From Portulaca oleracea (lineage: Eukaryota; Streptophyta; Magnoliopsida; Caryophyllales; Portulacaceae), in NCBI GenBank assembly GCA_029582165.1, contig CM055888.1:17310001-17374000 (forward strand): a stretch of 64,000 nucleotides of DNA, in the 5' to 3' direction. Position numbers and translations under genes: made by a program. Positions within the stretch are counted from its first letter, which is position 1. Every line of letters starts with the position of its first letter. Below are positions 1 through 12,385 of this stretch, piece after piece. A model generated the notes under the pieces. It worked only from the letters and a program-made list of their open reading frames with translations. It was not told the DNA's origin and searched no databases.

Positions 1-53
1 GCTTAAACTTCAAATATTGGAAGTATTATCTGACGTTTAAACTCTATAATTAG

Positions 54-3000
54 GTCAAAGGATACATCAATGAAATGGCTGTTAGATTGGAGGATGAAGA
101 TGAGAGAATTTCAAACCTGGCCAAACTCTTTTTTACCGAGTTGTCTAAAAAAGGTAATTTGCAATTCATGCTAATAAAACATGGGACTGGCTCATGTAAA
201 AGTAAAAAAAGGGGGGGGGGGGGGGTGTTGAAGCCCCATATTTTATAATTATTCCTTGACTCTCTCTCTCTCTCTCTCTTTTTTCTCTCCTCTCCACAAA
301 TATAATAATAGTTATGTGATATTCCTCAGGATCAAATCCAATATATAACTTGCTTCCGGATATTCTTAGTAAGCTTTCTGCTCAGAATTTGGAGAGGGAA
401 TCATTCTGTAACATCATGCAGTTCTTAATTGGTTCAATTAAGAAGGTATAAATTGTCCATCTTTAATTTAAATTTTCTTCTTTTTCCCAATTGGGTTTTT
501 ATGATTTTTTTTTTCCTGATGCTTTCCAGGATAAACAAATGGAAGGATTAGTTGAAAAACTTTGCAACCGGTTTAGTGGGGTTACAGGTACGTATGAAAC
601 TTAGATGCCTACGTATTCTGTGTCCTTTCACTTCGCATTTTCCACTTTGGTCTGATGACACAGTTTTAAGAAATTTAACCGCAGCGTCTTAATTGAATGT
701 CCATATGGTTGAACTCATTCAGTATGATAACAACTGTATTGTTTTCTGATTTCGTCTCATTGGAATATACTTTGCTGCAGATATTAGTCTGTGGGAGTGT
801 CTTGCATATTGTCTCTCTCAGTTGGCTTTCACTGAGAAAGGAATGAAGAAGCTTATAGAGTTGTTCAAGACATATGAACATGCTTTGTGTGAGGATTCTG
901 TGGTGGACCATTTCAGAAATATAATAAGCAAGGTACTACCAAGTAATTCACAAGTCATATTTGTGTGTTAGACTAGATATCTAGGTAGACTGTTTTTTAA
1001 TGCATAGGATTGGATTAAATCAGGGAAAGAAGTTTGCAAAAGCAGAGCTGAAATCGGCAATTGAAGAATTTGAGGAAAAGCTGAACAAGTTTCACCTTGA
1101 GAAGAAGGAGCAAGAAGCCACTGCAAGAAATGCAGAAGCTCACCGAAATAAAGTTGGTAGCTTGGAAGGTCTAATTGTTGATGGTAAGAATGAAGAAGAA
1201 AATGCAGAAGATGATCCTGGAGAAGGTACTTAATGCCATCTCTGTTTTGATATTTGTAACTATTCTTAAATTTCTTCTATGTGTATTATAATTCGCAGTT
1301 TCTTTACAAAACGGTTATGTGCATTCTACAACCTAGTATCGGAACCAGATTCATTGTGGTTTGGGAACGTTTAAGCTTTCAAATATGATGTATCGAGCTA
1401 TAGAATACCCTCCCTCCTGGGGAAAAACAGAAAAGTAAAAAAGGAATATCCTGAATTGATCCTCTTGTTCCAGGTCTAGTGTTTCAGCAAGTAGTTTAAA
1501 TAGTGACATTGATAAGTAGATGAGCAAAACTATGATAAACCAATAGAATGAAATGAATGGCAAATAAAGAAAAACAAGCTGCTATATCTTCTCATCATAC
1601 ATGATTACATCCTATCAGCTTTATTTCGTCAGGCTTCTGAACTTGCACAATTTTGCTTATAGTACCCATATTTGCTCTGATAGATGAGGTTGAGCTGGGT
1701 AGAATGTCTACCCCAATGGATCAAGCTTCCTAACTCATCCGTTCAGGAAAAATAATATTCTGTCCTTACTGAGGTAGCCTTCAGCAATGCTTTCAAATAG
1801 TCTGCTCGAAAGGGTATCAGAACATTGTGTGCTCTTCTGAACCTTTAGACTGTAGCCAACTGTGGTCACTAACCAGTGCCCGAGGTATCCTGATTGTTCT
1901 TTCTGGATCCATTTGAGCTTACTTGCCAACTCTGAACGCCTCTTTGGTCCATACTGTGCTAAGTTATTTGAGTATCCTGCATCAAAGATGGTGGAATATT
2001 GGGCACAGAAAAAAACTAATGAAAGATTAGTCTGGAACCATAGGACTAGAGCTGGCAAAATTTTGTCCGACCCAAAATACTTGAATTGTCCGACCCGGAA
2101 AAAACCGGGCATGGACATAAATTTTTCGTCCGAATTTTGATATTGATCGAATATTCGGACATAAAATTCCTCTTTTTTCTATTGTCCGAACCCAATTTTA
2201 GCTTCGTCTGAATTGTCCGACTCGAAATAAAACTGGGTTCGGACATGAATTTCTCATCCGAATTTTGACATTGAGCGAATTTGTGCCACCCGAATTTACC
2301 CGGACCCGAATTTTTGCCAGTGCTACATCGGACACAACAAGTCTCTTTATTTGACTGGGGGAGGTCAGGTTTAGCAGTCTTACTGTATACAAAGAGTTCT
2401 AGTGGTGGAGTTCTTCCAACCTACTTCTCATTGATGCACTTCTTTCGTTTGTTAGAACTTCTTAGCAGCTTTATTATTAATAATGTACTGTCATATTCTC
2501 AGTCTGTCTCTTGGGTCCACTGGAATCAACCTCTACATGCACTTCTCTATATGGGGGGAAGGTTGCGTACATTTGGGGCTCCCTTAGACCTCGCGTTAGC
2601 TAGTCAATCCTGGGGATTGCTGTGTTGTTAATCTTGTCAGTCTTTCAGGGAACTGAGTTGATAAGAACTGTATTTTACAAAATATATAGTAAAATAAATC
2701 TGAAACATATTTCATTCGCCTGCCTGTTAGATGTATATTTCCAGAAGTAAAAGGAGCACTTGTGATCATGGATTTTTTTTTTTATAAAAAATATGAAAGT
2801 ACATACTCACTGAGGATATGGCTGTGTACAATTGACCTCCCAGACTGCTCTTTGGAATACTAATTAGTAAATGATAACTAGAGGTCAATGATATTTTTCT
2901 CCATAAATTGAAGAAATGGATTGACCTCACTGCTAATTGTTGAAGAAGCTCCTGCTTAGAGGGTTATAAAAGCCAGTCTGTGAGCCTACGCCCCACAGTG

Positions 3001-4339
3001 ACCCCCCCCCCCCCCAAACAAGTATAAACATAGTGTTCATAGATAGACAAAAATGGTGTTAGTACATTACCGGGACATGATGTTCTCATGATTTCACAGC
3101 TTCTGGCAAAAGCATTTTTATTGGCTATAAAAGTTGATAAAAAGTAAGAACTACAAAATACAATCATCCGGCATCTGCATGGCAATTTGAACTGAACCCA
3201 GGGATTAGGGGATAAGTGTTGTGATGGGAAAGGTTTATCGATTGTTGATGCAAATTGAATTGAATCTTACTAATGCTGGTCTATAGTGTTCCATTTATCC
3301 GAGTGGAAAGTTTTCTGGACATCTTTCATGCATCTGTTGGAAGTTTTATTGAAGTAACATGGATAATTGTTTTAATCTAGGTTTGTCATTCTGTGTTTAT
3401 ATGTTTTGTATATGTGATGAGTCTTCTCTTTGTTGAAGGTGGCACAGCTGGGGAGGTCATTGACCCTTCTGTCGAGAGTCCTTATTCAAACAGTGCCACT
3501 AAATCAAATTCTGATGAAGCAGAAGATCAATCTACTATTTCCAGTGAAGTAATACAATCGCAAACCAAAGAAGAAGAAGTATTGTCGCCAATTGTTAATC
3601 AGATAGGTATCTACAGGCAAAAGCACATTTTTGCATTTGCAATGGCATGGAGAGTAGCATTAAGCTTTTAGGCTATTAGCTTGTTTGTCTATTTCACAGA
3701 ACTACTAACAATTTTTCTGCAATCAGATAAGTCAAAACCCAGAGGGAGGAGATCAAAGGAAAAAGATCAGAATGTTGTTACGTCTGCAACAGTCAGGACC
3801 AGGAGAAGCACGAGATCAAAACAAGGGTTAGGCTTCCATTATTATCTGATTTGGGTGCCTTCTTAATCACTAAATTTTCTCAAGCAAAACATGTAGTTTT
3901 CTCTCCATTTTGGTCTTAGTTTTCTTTCGATCATTGAGTATTCCTAACGCCTTTACTTTGAAGCCCATGATTCTATTACCATTGCAGTAGTATTTAGAAA
4001 TATTTGAGTCATATACTCATATTTTTGTCTTTTGTCCACTGTGTGGTGGCTTCTCTTCTCTTTCTTTAACTTAAGTCAAAGAAGTTGAAATGCATCCAAC
4101 GTTTGTTGTCTCTGATTCCAAAACAAGAACTCATTCCATTGCATGCTTCCCCCCCCCCCCCCCAAATCCAACTGCACTTTCGATTATGTTGTTTTCAACA
4201 TTCAGTTTGAAACTTAATAATCCTATCTGTTGGTTTATATTTTTAGCCTCTATTCTTTCTATTCAAAATTAAGGCTGCATAGACATAATTGTGCACAGAT
4301 CTTACTATGGCTTTTATGTCAAAATGTAGGTCAGGGTGA
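54..4339 (+). CDS. CAP-D2: Condensin complex subunit 1 (CAP-D2), C-terminal exons only
   Basis: HEAT-repeat subunit of condensin I, which acts in mitotic chromosome compaction in the nucleus. The window starts in an intron, and the 5' part of the gene lies to the left. Exons read by splice sites and frame: 54-153, 330-445, 530-587, 781-932, 1024-1225, 3439-3606, 3727-3826, then a tiny terminal exon starting at 4330 with stop 4337-4339. All phases join cleanly up to 3826. The block with INEMAVRLEDEDERISNLAK, NIMQFLIGSIKKDKQMEGLV and GKKFAKAELKSAIEEFEEKL is the conserved Cnd1 C-terminus; after it comes an acidic tail and a basic tail (RGRRSKEKD, RTRRSTRSK). The last junction is uncertain: reading through 3826 instead gives a stop at 3864-3866. 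Intron 5 is 2.2 kb and holds a MITE. The 3' UTR probably reaches about 4.66 kb. Identification is from recognised family sequence; function is inferred from the family. Confidence 0.88.
211..225. repeat. Poly-G tract, 15 nt, in CAP-D2 intron
   Basis: One of ten G or C homopolymers of 12-16 nt in the first 23.3 kb (others at 3002-3015, 4149-4163, 13977-13990, 14134-14147, 14631-14643, 14863-14876, 19721-19732, 20343-20358, 23233-23244). A CT dinucleotide run follows at about 260-280. Confidence 0.9.
2047..2325. mobile_element. hAT-like MITE in CAP-D2 intron 5
   Basis: A 279-bp element with terminal inverted repeats TAGAGCTGGCAAAA (left) and TAGCACTGGCAAAA (right, reverse-complemented), matching at 12 of 14 bases. 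It is flanked by an 8-bp direct repeat, CATAGGAC (2039-2046) and CATCGGAC (2326-2333), with one mismatch. An 8-bp duplication and TAG-type ends are typical of hAT elements. Inside are two imperfect copies, about 129 bp apart, of a unit rich in TTGTCCGAC and TCGGACAT. It has no coding capacity. Confidence 0.72.
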
Positions 4340-4821
4340 GGGACTGAGGTTGAAGGAAGTGCTTCATTTGTTGTGTGGTGTAAAAGCCGGTGTGGTTGTA
4401 AAGGAAGAAGTCTTGTTGAAGATCAACCGTTCTACTATTTTCTACTGTTGTCTTTCAAGCGTGATCACTTGTTGATGTTGAAAGTTGTAACTCCATGTTT
4501 GGTTGGATATGTTGTATACAGAAGTATAATTCTATTCTTACAGTGGCCTTGTATTCATGTATGGTGAATGTAATTGAAATTGTCATGATAATTGATACGA
4601 ATCAAAACAACAATTGTTTACACAATGGCACTATAGAACTAGAATATCTGATAGTCATGTTGAACAGTTTAGGATAACTGTGGTTTCTTTCATTCATAAA
4701 GCATAGTTATGTACAATTGCAGTTGAGTACTGCTGATTAACTAGGTAGGTGTGATCAAAGCACATATTTTACAGTAGGGCTGTTGGTTCATCATTCCTAT
4801 AAGCTTATGAGGAGATGAACA
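4340..4821. other. Convergent intergenic region, CAP-D2 / ELIP 3' ends
   Basis: Holds the 3' UTR of CAP-D2 and the 3' UTR of ELIP on the other strand. Short open frames here (for example 4373-4567 and 4495-4677) have no family signature and I take them as chance. I see no RNA gene or repeat. Confidence 0.5.
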
Positions 4822-5907
4822 CTAAACAAGGGCTCCACCTTTGACAAGTTCAGTGACAGCCAAGGCAACAAGACCCAACATTGCAAGGCGGCCATTCCAA
4901 AGCTCAGCGTCGGAGTTCATGAGTCCATCAGTCTGCTGTTCAGGAGTCTGTCCTCTGAAAAGGGGCACCAGTGATGCTACTGATAAAAGGATGCTACTCC
5001 CCAAGAACCACTGCACTCCTCCGTTTGATATCTGATCGAACAAGTCTATGCCCTTTGACAGCTCCACTGCTAAAGCTGCCACAAACCCGATCATTGCTAT
5101 GCTACCATTGATCCTCTCTGGTGCTGGCCCGCTGAATGCAAATACATCTCCGAATTTTGTGCTTACCTGTTAACGTGATGGGGATATCCATGCATGCTTA
5201 GATCCTTATACTAGTCGTCAATCAAACATTCACTTTTCTCTTTGGATCAAAAGAGTGAATCTATGTCAATGAAAACGGCTTGGAATGGCTTTAAACAGCA
5301 AGTTTTAAAGTGAAAAGACTGGAAATAAGAAGTAATGGGTATAAAGATGGAAGATTTCCATTATGCTAACTTTCAAAATAACGTCTAATAAGAGGCTTAC
5401 TAATACAGTTGTATAAAAGATATATAATTAACAATGTTTATGTGCATAGATGAGACGGTGAAATTGAAAGATCTCCTGAAAATGCATGTGAAACTATATT
5501 TGTAACAACTCATGCGTGAGCTTGTCTTAATTTAGAGAATAACTATAGGGTTTTGAGTGGTCACTTTGTTGACAATGACTGAAATTTTCATAAAATAATC
5601 TGAAACTTTTGTACGGTTTATTGTCACAAAGGTTAAGATCATCATACAAATTAAACTGAAGCGATTAGGAATGAATTGGTTCAGAATATGGTATCTTGTT
5701 ATCGTCAGTTACAACTGGGTTTGACTTGGAGGAGGATGAGGCAGCCTTGGTTTTGTTCTTGGTGTCCATGCACTTAACTTGCAAAGCAACATGCTTGTCC
5801 AAGCGACGCACGCCTCCGAATGGAGAGGCCATGGTAGACCTCCTTGAGGCATTGGCCAAGGGACCAGCTGGGCTAGCTAGTAGAAGAGCTTGCATTGACA
5901 TGGCCAT
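4822..5907 (-). CDS. ELIP: Early light-induced protein (ELIP), chloroplast precursor
   Basis: Thylakoid protein of the LHC superfamily, induced during greening or high light and thought to bind free chlorophyll. Two exons on the minus strand: 5907-5713 (65 codons) and 5166-4822, joined in phase 0 (donor GTAACT, acceptor AACAG), giving 179 aa, slightly shorter than usual ELIPs (about 190-195). The first exon is a Ser/Ala/Lys-rich transit peptide region. The second starts STKFGDVFAFSGPAPERING and holds three membrane helices: helix I (about residues 80-100, ERING), helix II (SNGGVQWFLGSSILLSVASL) and helix III (SDAELWNGRLAMLGLVALAV). Helix III keeps Glu153, Asn156 and Arg158 of the chlorophyll-binding ExxNxR motif. 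Helix I has Glu82 and Asn85, but Ser87 stands where Arg is usual. The start ATG fits the transit peptide and lies about 75 bp below a TATA-like run. It converges on CAP-D2 and diverges from CBL. Confidence 0.92.
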
Positions 5908-6627
5908 CCCTTCAACCTTAATTTATGACCTATGCAAATGCACTCTACTCTCTCACAAATACTCCAACAACACTGATAACTATATATATCTACGAAAATT
6001 ACTAATAAAGTTAAATGTAAGTGTATTTAAATCATTCTAAAGGTATATTTGATTATTGTCAGGGTTACTACAACTTATAAACAATTTAAAAATAATTAAT
6101 TATTTATATTTATTTCATAAATATAAAACTATATATAAAATGTGCATTTTCTATTATGATTGATAAAATTAGGTTATTATTATATTTTTTGACCTAACTA
6201 ATAAGTATTATATTATTATGATTGATAAATATATATAATTATTAAAAAAATATTAATAAAAGTTACAAAAATGAGAAATATGAACAATTCAAGATGGTTA
6301 AGGTTATCATGGTCCATAAAAATATAGGAACTTTTAACTGCAATATTGAAAACTTTAACCAAATTACCATAAAAAAATTCATATCACCTGCCATCAAATT
6401 TAGGAGAAAATGGCCAAGTGGGCACTGAATGAATGAATCCCCCAAGCAGGTCTGATTCACTGAGAATCACTCCGCACCTAACAAATGTCACTATTCCTGG
6501 TTGCTGGATGTTCATTCAATCTCTCTTTCTCTCTCTTCAACGAATAATACAAACCTCTAACTAAAAAAACGTCACTAACACTCTCATAAACCCTACTATA
6601 TTTTGTGTCTGATACACCAGCAGTTCA
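5908..6627. promoter_or_regulatory. Divergent ELIP / CBL promoter region
   Basis: A 720-bp AT-rich spacer between the ELIP start (minus strand, 5907) and the CBL start (plus strand, 6628). A TATA-like TATATATA at 5981-5988 lies 75-80 bp upstream of the ELIP ATG in the right direction. The CBL side has a CT-rich stretch (about 6520-6540) that is probably 5' leader. No exact light-response element was established by eye. Confidence 0.45.
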
Positions 6628-9600
6628 ATGGCGGCTTCCTTCTCAATCCGACCTTTCTCCCCTTCTTCGTCTTCTGAGCTCTCTAACCCTGTAAGTTTCC
6701 TTAAAATCTTAATCTGGGTTACTCGAATTTGGTTCCATTATACATGCAATTGCTTGTGGGTGTGTTTTACTGATCGGTGATTGGGGTTTGCCTGGTTAAA
6801 TTCAGGGGTTTACTGCGGGGGTTCACCCGGTGAGGATTGGGTTTAATTCGGTGACATTTTCGAAGAAGAATCAAGCTTTTGTGTTGAATTGCATTAGTGA
6901 TAAAGATATGGATGTCAGAGCATCGGCTGTTGTAGATGGTGTTGCCGAGTGTTCCAATGGTTTGTATATAATAATATCACGAGTTTCCTTAGTTTTATGA
7001 TTGATTCACTTGGTATTGGGAATGATTTGGAGTAATTGTTTAATTGTAGAAATGGAGGTGAATGAACCTAGTGTTTCAACATTGTTGATGAACTTTGACA
7101 ACAGTTTTGATCCTTATGGTGCGATGAGCACGCCACTGTACCAGACAGCCACATTTAAGCAGGCAAGTCATGAATGTTGCTATATTGTCTATTTGTCTAA
7201 TATTTGTTGTGGGCATCCTGGGTATTCCTGCCATATGCCATTATGCCGATATATAATGTTCATCTTTAGTCTTGGTTTTCTTGGCTTATTTAGTTGGAAT
7301 TCAGTCTTAATACGTGGACCTATGTCCTTATTCTGGTCCTCATAGTTGAGAAATTCTCTTGGCTTTCTTGGGAAATCTGAGATTGATCAAGTTTAAATGT
7401 TATTTTACTTCGCATTTTTGAGATACAATTAGATGATGGGATAGGACTAGATTGATCATTGACGTTTGAGTTTATTGAATTTGGCACCCGTCTTTGTCAA
7501 TTACTATAGTTTCTTCATAATTTACAAAAACATTATTGAACAGGGAGCACCCTAAAGATATCACATTTGGTTAGTAGCCCAAATATCCCCGCTTCTTTTG
7601 AGAGGTAAATTTCACATTTAGAATGATCTATTTATGGTTCACAAATATCCTATGGCTGGAAAAGAGCCCAAAAGAGCAGCTGAGCGGTTGTGCAAACCCC
7701 TAGAGGGATTCACAATGTAGTTGAATCTCTACTGCAAACTAATTTACAAAGATTTATAAAAGTCTATCAATGTGTTGTGTTGTTTTTCTTTCCTGTTTGG
7801 ATTGTAATCTGTTTAATCTGTTGTGCTCTTTCATTGGTAGCTCTTCTCTGATTATTATTCTATCCATTATTTTCTTTTTTTAGCCATCAGCAACAGAAAA
7901 TGGCCCATATGATTATACAAGAAGTGGAAATCCTACACGTGATGTCTTAGAAAGGTGATTGTTAGCTTGTTCTTCCTCACAGGAAGTGATATTTACATCT
8001 ATTTTTGCAGTAAGTTACGTCAGTTTCCACTGCTTGTCTATTGCAGACTTTTGGCACAGCTGGATAAGGCTGATCGGGCATTTTGTTTCACTAGTGGAAT
8101 GGCTGCACTTGCAGCAGTTACTCGTCTTATTGGAACTGGTCTCAATTGCCTTTCCTTTCTCAATGTCCATTTTCCTTGCTCTACTGCACAATGCAAACTT
8201 GTCTGTCTTTGGAATGGAATAAAATCACCATTTCTAATCTATACACTAATAGACTTTTCTTTTTTTCTCCTTTATGGTTCCTTTTGGCATGTTGCAATGC
8301 ATGTAGCTGGAGTTGGATCTGTAACTCTGTCGCTGATGATAGTTATTTTCTCTCTGTTGTTGAATCTTCTGTCAATAGGTCAGGAAATTGTGGCTGGAGA
8401 TGACATCTATGGTGGATCCGATAGACTGATGTCACAAGTGCTTCCTAAGACAGGGATTGTGGTGAAGTTAGTGTCTATCCCTAGTTTTTGACTATTATCT
8501 GCATTTGATGTGATATAGAATATGAATGTCTGGTGATCTGAAACTGTGCAGACGGGTCAACATGTCTGACTTAAATGAAGTCAAATCTGCCATTGGACCC
8601 TGGACAAAGCTTGTCTGGCTGGAAAGTCCAACCAATCCCCGGCAACAGATATGCGATATTCGTGTAAGTTACATGTTCTTTTAAAGATGTATGTTTTCTT
8701 GTGGATCATGTTGATAGACTAGTGTATGGTTGCATTCTTGTGCTTCTGGATGATGAATGCTTCACTGTGCATTACCCTTATCTTATTGCTTAACTTGTAT
8801 ATGATCTGATGGCTTCTGTATAAGGCTTGCTGTAGCTTGATAAGTGTAGTAGGAACTTCTTCTTCTTCCTCCTCCTCCTCGATGGTAGAACCTCTGCTCT
8901 TCAGGGCGGTGACTCCAGTGCCTGACCTGCTGTTTGGATACATATATAAATGTAGTTCCTGATAATCATTATTTTTTTTTTTTTGATAGGAAAATATAAA
9001 TATATATTAATCATAAGGTCAAAAGAACAGATGCTCAGCAAGCATCTACAAAGTTATGTACAACCAAAATAAAGACTATCCACAATCTATCACACCCAAA
9101 GAAAAGCAAGCCTTCACATTAACCTAAAAGAAGAGAGATTTGATGAAGTTGTCCTTCAATCGTTGAAGAGGAGTTTCCAATCCCTCAAAAATCCTTCGGT
9201 TCCTCTCTCTCCAAATACTCCAAAAGATCACATGTGGTATAACCAAGGCAATGTACTCCTTCGGTTTCCTGCCAAAGACACCCTCCCATGCAAGAAGATG
9301 ATTCCTAATTGAACAGGAAACAACCCAAGTAACACCAAGGCAACCAAAAGCAACTCCCACAGAGATCGAGCAAAGTCACAGTGAAGCAATAAATGATGCG
9401 GCGATATAAAGCACCTATTTGCCAACGTGGATTTGTCTTGGTTTAGGATGGATAGATGAAGCTGGATCATTTATCTTGAGCTTTTTGCTTGTGTGGAGTG
9501 GATTTGTCTTCCATGCCACATGATACGATTTTTTACACACACTTTGAGCATGAATAACTCTATGAGACAGTGAAGTGAGAGGAAAGGCGGAAAAGGTATA

Positions 9601-12385
9601 GGCCATGTTTGGTAGACTGCTTTTTTGCCACAGAAAGCTCTTTTCGAGGCTATCAGCTTTTAGACAAAGGTCAAGAAGTTTAAAGTATTTGATAAATAAC
9701 TTTTCATAATAATAGCTTTTTGGACCCAAAAAGGCTATTTGAAGTAGCTTTTTGGAATGACTTCTCACAAATAGGTAATTTTACCAAAACATTTTCATGC
9801 AAACAACCAATCCATACAACCAAGTCAAATAGCTAAATTCAAATAGCTAACGGCTAGCAACTAATTCAAACAGCTAATAGCTGACAACTAGTTGCCAAAT
9901 AGGGCCATAGACTTGCGTAGCATTTAAGTAGTTGCATGTATCATATGTGGTTACCTAAGCTTGTACTAACTACTGAGTGATAAGGGTAAACTAATTTGAA
10001 AAGCAATACATTAGGCATTTGCCTGCTGATTCTGCATTTTGGTAAGCTCCGAATCACTTGGCATGGTCTTATTTTGTCATTTGCTGATATGAGAATCCCA
10101 AAAAAGTCCTTCGACTCAAATTGTATTATTTCTGTGTGCTATTAATGGTTCTTGAATTGCTATTTGCACTCTTTGAAACATTTTCCTTGTTTACTTCAAA
10201 TTTAGAAAATTTCAGAGATAGCTCATGCGCAAGGAGCTCTGGTGTTGGTGGATAACAGCATTATGTCTCCTGTTTTATCCCAGCCTCTGCAGCTTGGTGC
10301 AGGTATTAATAAATTGACAGTTAATCCCTCAATCTTGCTTAGTCTGATTTCTGGAATCATCCTTTTCTCTTCAATTGTCCTTATACCGTGTTTTTCGTCG
10401 CGTCAGATATCGTGATGCATTCGGCTACAAAATTTATAGCTGGTCATAGCGATGTTATGGCAGGTGTTCTTGCTGTGAAAGGCGAAAGGTAATAAAGACC
10501 AAATGATCCTAGTTGTCCTCTCTTTAGGGTAGTAGCCTAGTGATTGGGTGCATACATTCTTGGTTTTTGTAAGGTAGACTAACTTCTATTCTTCTTGGGG
10601 TCCATTTTTATGTATATTTTAGCTGGTAAGAAAAGAAAAAAAAACCCAATGGTTAAGTTGTGAAAAGTGGAAGGTGATTGATTTTATGCTCTCGCTTACT
10701 GTTCCATTATATGAAGTTTTTGGATTTGGGAGCTCATTGAAAAACAAGCAAATTCCTTCGTGACTGTTACTTTTGTTGCTTGTGTTTCATTACCAATGTG
10801 GACGGGTAGTTGCATCTGCTTTTAAGTTTTAAGCGGCTTTTTTCTGTATTGTACCTTGTTTTAAGTGATTTTTGGGAGGATAGGGGGACAATCAATGTGG
10901 GAAAACCTTATGGGGTAGTTAATAGGAAAATTATCTTAATACCTTTAATTAAGAATAATTTTTGATTTTTAGTCAATGAATGTTAAGGGTAAAACAAAAA
11001 GGGTTGTGGAAGTTAAGTAATTTGACAAATAAAACCAGACAGAGTAGTACTTATTATTTCGCAAACATGGGAGTGCCCGAATTATGGTGTTGTGATTTTG
11101 TAATTATTATCTGTACAGACTGTTGATGAATTTAAATGAAAAGTTTAGTGCTTAATGGTTGGAGCTAATGGTGGTTTTGTTTGCTTGGACCAGTTTGGCA
11201 AAAAAATTGTATTTCCTACAGAATGCTGAAGGCTCAGGGTTGGCCCCATTTGACTGTTGGATTTGTTTACGAGGTATCAAGACCATGGCCCTTCGTGTTG
11301 AGAAGCAACAGGTGCAATTACACAACTGCTTCATGTTATTTTGTTGTCAAACAATTTTGGGATTTCCTTTGTTTCGTGATTCAGATAACCCCTACACAAT
11401 ACCACTATGTCCATTTTGGTGCTCAAATTCACTGTCTGAATTGATATCTAAATCTGCCTAACCTTGATAGAATACAGATGTCTTGCTAATTATATAATAG
11501 CTAAAAATGTATCACCTGAGAAAATGTGGTTAGGCGTGAGAAAATTACAGCCATGGACAAGTCTTGAATAAACCCCATATGCTCAAATTGTTGCCGGTGC
11601 AATATTTGTCAAGTGTTGTAATTCTATTCTTTTACACCGCAATTTCTTCTCTCCACTTATTAGCTCACATGTATGTACCCCAATGGTTTGCAGGATAATG
11701 CACAAAAAATAGCAGAATTTCTTTCGACGCATCCACGAGTGAAGAAGGTTAACTATGCTGGACTTCCTGACCATCCTGGGCGGTCTCTGCATTATTCACA
11801 GGTACTTGTGATGTATTCCTTGCTAAAATTATATTCCAGGCTAGACATGTAAACTAGAGTAACATATAAAATGGCAAGGAGGGAGTAGATAGTCACTGCC
11901 TCCTTCCCGACCAAGAAAAAGAGAACTTTTTTACTTTTTTTTTTTTTCGGGACTCACAAGTATTGGAAAAAAATGGGGTTGAATGGATTGCAGGCGAAGG
12001 GTGCAGGTTCAGTGCTGAGTTTTGTGACTGGGTCTGTGGCATTGTCGAAACATGTAGTGGAAACTACCAAGTACTTGAGCATTACAGTCAGTTTTGGTAA
12101 ATTCTGCTTACTCTGGCATTTCTATTTTCCTATAATTGGTATTTATTTGGTCAGAAAAAGTAAGGATCCCAAACTATTGGTATGTATCACGTATGCGTTT
12201 GAATTACAGGGAGTGTGAAGTCGCTGATAAGCATGCCGTGCTTCATGTCCCACGCAAGCATACCGGCAGAGGTGCGTGAGGAAAGAGGACTCACTGAGGA
12301 TCTTGTTAGGATTTCAGTGGGGATTGAGGATGTCAATGATCTCATTGCTGATCTCAACCATGCCCTCTCAACTGGACCTCACTAA
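6628..12385 (+). CDS. CBL: Cystathionine beta-lyase, chloroplastic
   Basis: PLP enzyme of the Cys/Met metabolism family that cleaves cystathionine to homocysteine, pyruvate and ammonia, the penultimate step of methionine synthesis in plastids. Thirteen exons: 6628-6690, 6806-6959, 7050-7162, 7884-7954, 8047-8138, 8379-8466, 8552-8663, 10206-10302, 10407-10488, 11194-11311, 11694-11801, 11994-12096, 12210-12385. All phases join to 1377 bp, giving 458 aa, the normal family length. The N-terminus ([20 protein letters not shown]) is a Ser-rich transit peptide. Landmarks are [33 protein letters not shown] (about 148-154), VWLESPTNP, the PLP lysine in [12 protein letters not shown] (Lys272) and [15 protein letters not shown]. 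Intron 3 starts GC instead of GT. Intron 7 holds a LINE fragment and a MITE. No break is seen, so it should be functional. Confidence 0.96.
8972..9470 (-). mobile_element. 5'-truncated LINE 3' end in CBL intron 7
   Basis: Minus-strand relic of an L1-type plant LINE. It contains the C-terminal zinc-binding region of ORF2 ([16 protein letters not shown], then [16 protein letters not shown]), with a frameshift between the two parts around 9300-9360. The element ends in a poly-A tail seen as a 13-nt T run at 8972-8984 on the plus strand. The upstream limit is vague and may extend to about 9600. No target duplication was found. It lies antisense inside an intron and does not alter the CBL reading frame. 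Confidence 0.7.
9601..9906. mobile_element. Tourist/PIF-like MITE in CBL intron 7
   Basis: About 306 bp, bounded by GGCCATGTTTGG on the left and the reverse complement of GGCCCTATTTGG on the right, with ATA on both outer sides. The terminal sequence resembles the GGSCCTGTTTGG ends of PIF/Harbinger-derived MITEs. The interior is AT-rich with repeated AGCTTTTTGG/AGCTTTT words and no coding frame. A hAT origin is not excluded. Confidence 0.5.

Noticed and set aside
1735..2640. Several frames in CAP-D2 intron 5 on both strands
   Set aside because: They overlap the hAT-like MITE or are unremarkable in composition, and flanking exons join correctly without them.
9415..9768. 117-residue minus-strand frame in CBL intron 7
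   Set aside because: It crosses the LINE remnant and enters the MITE, and has no domain of its own.
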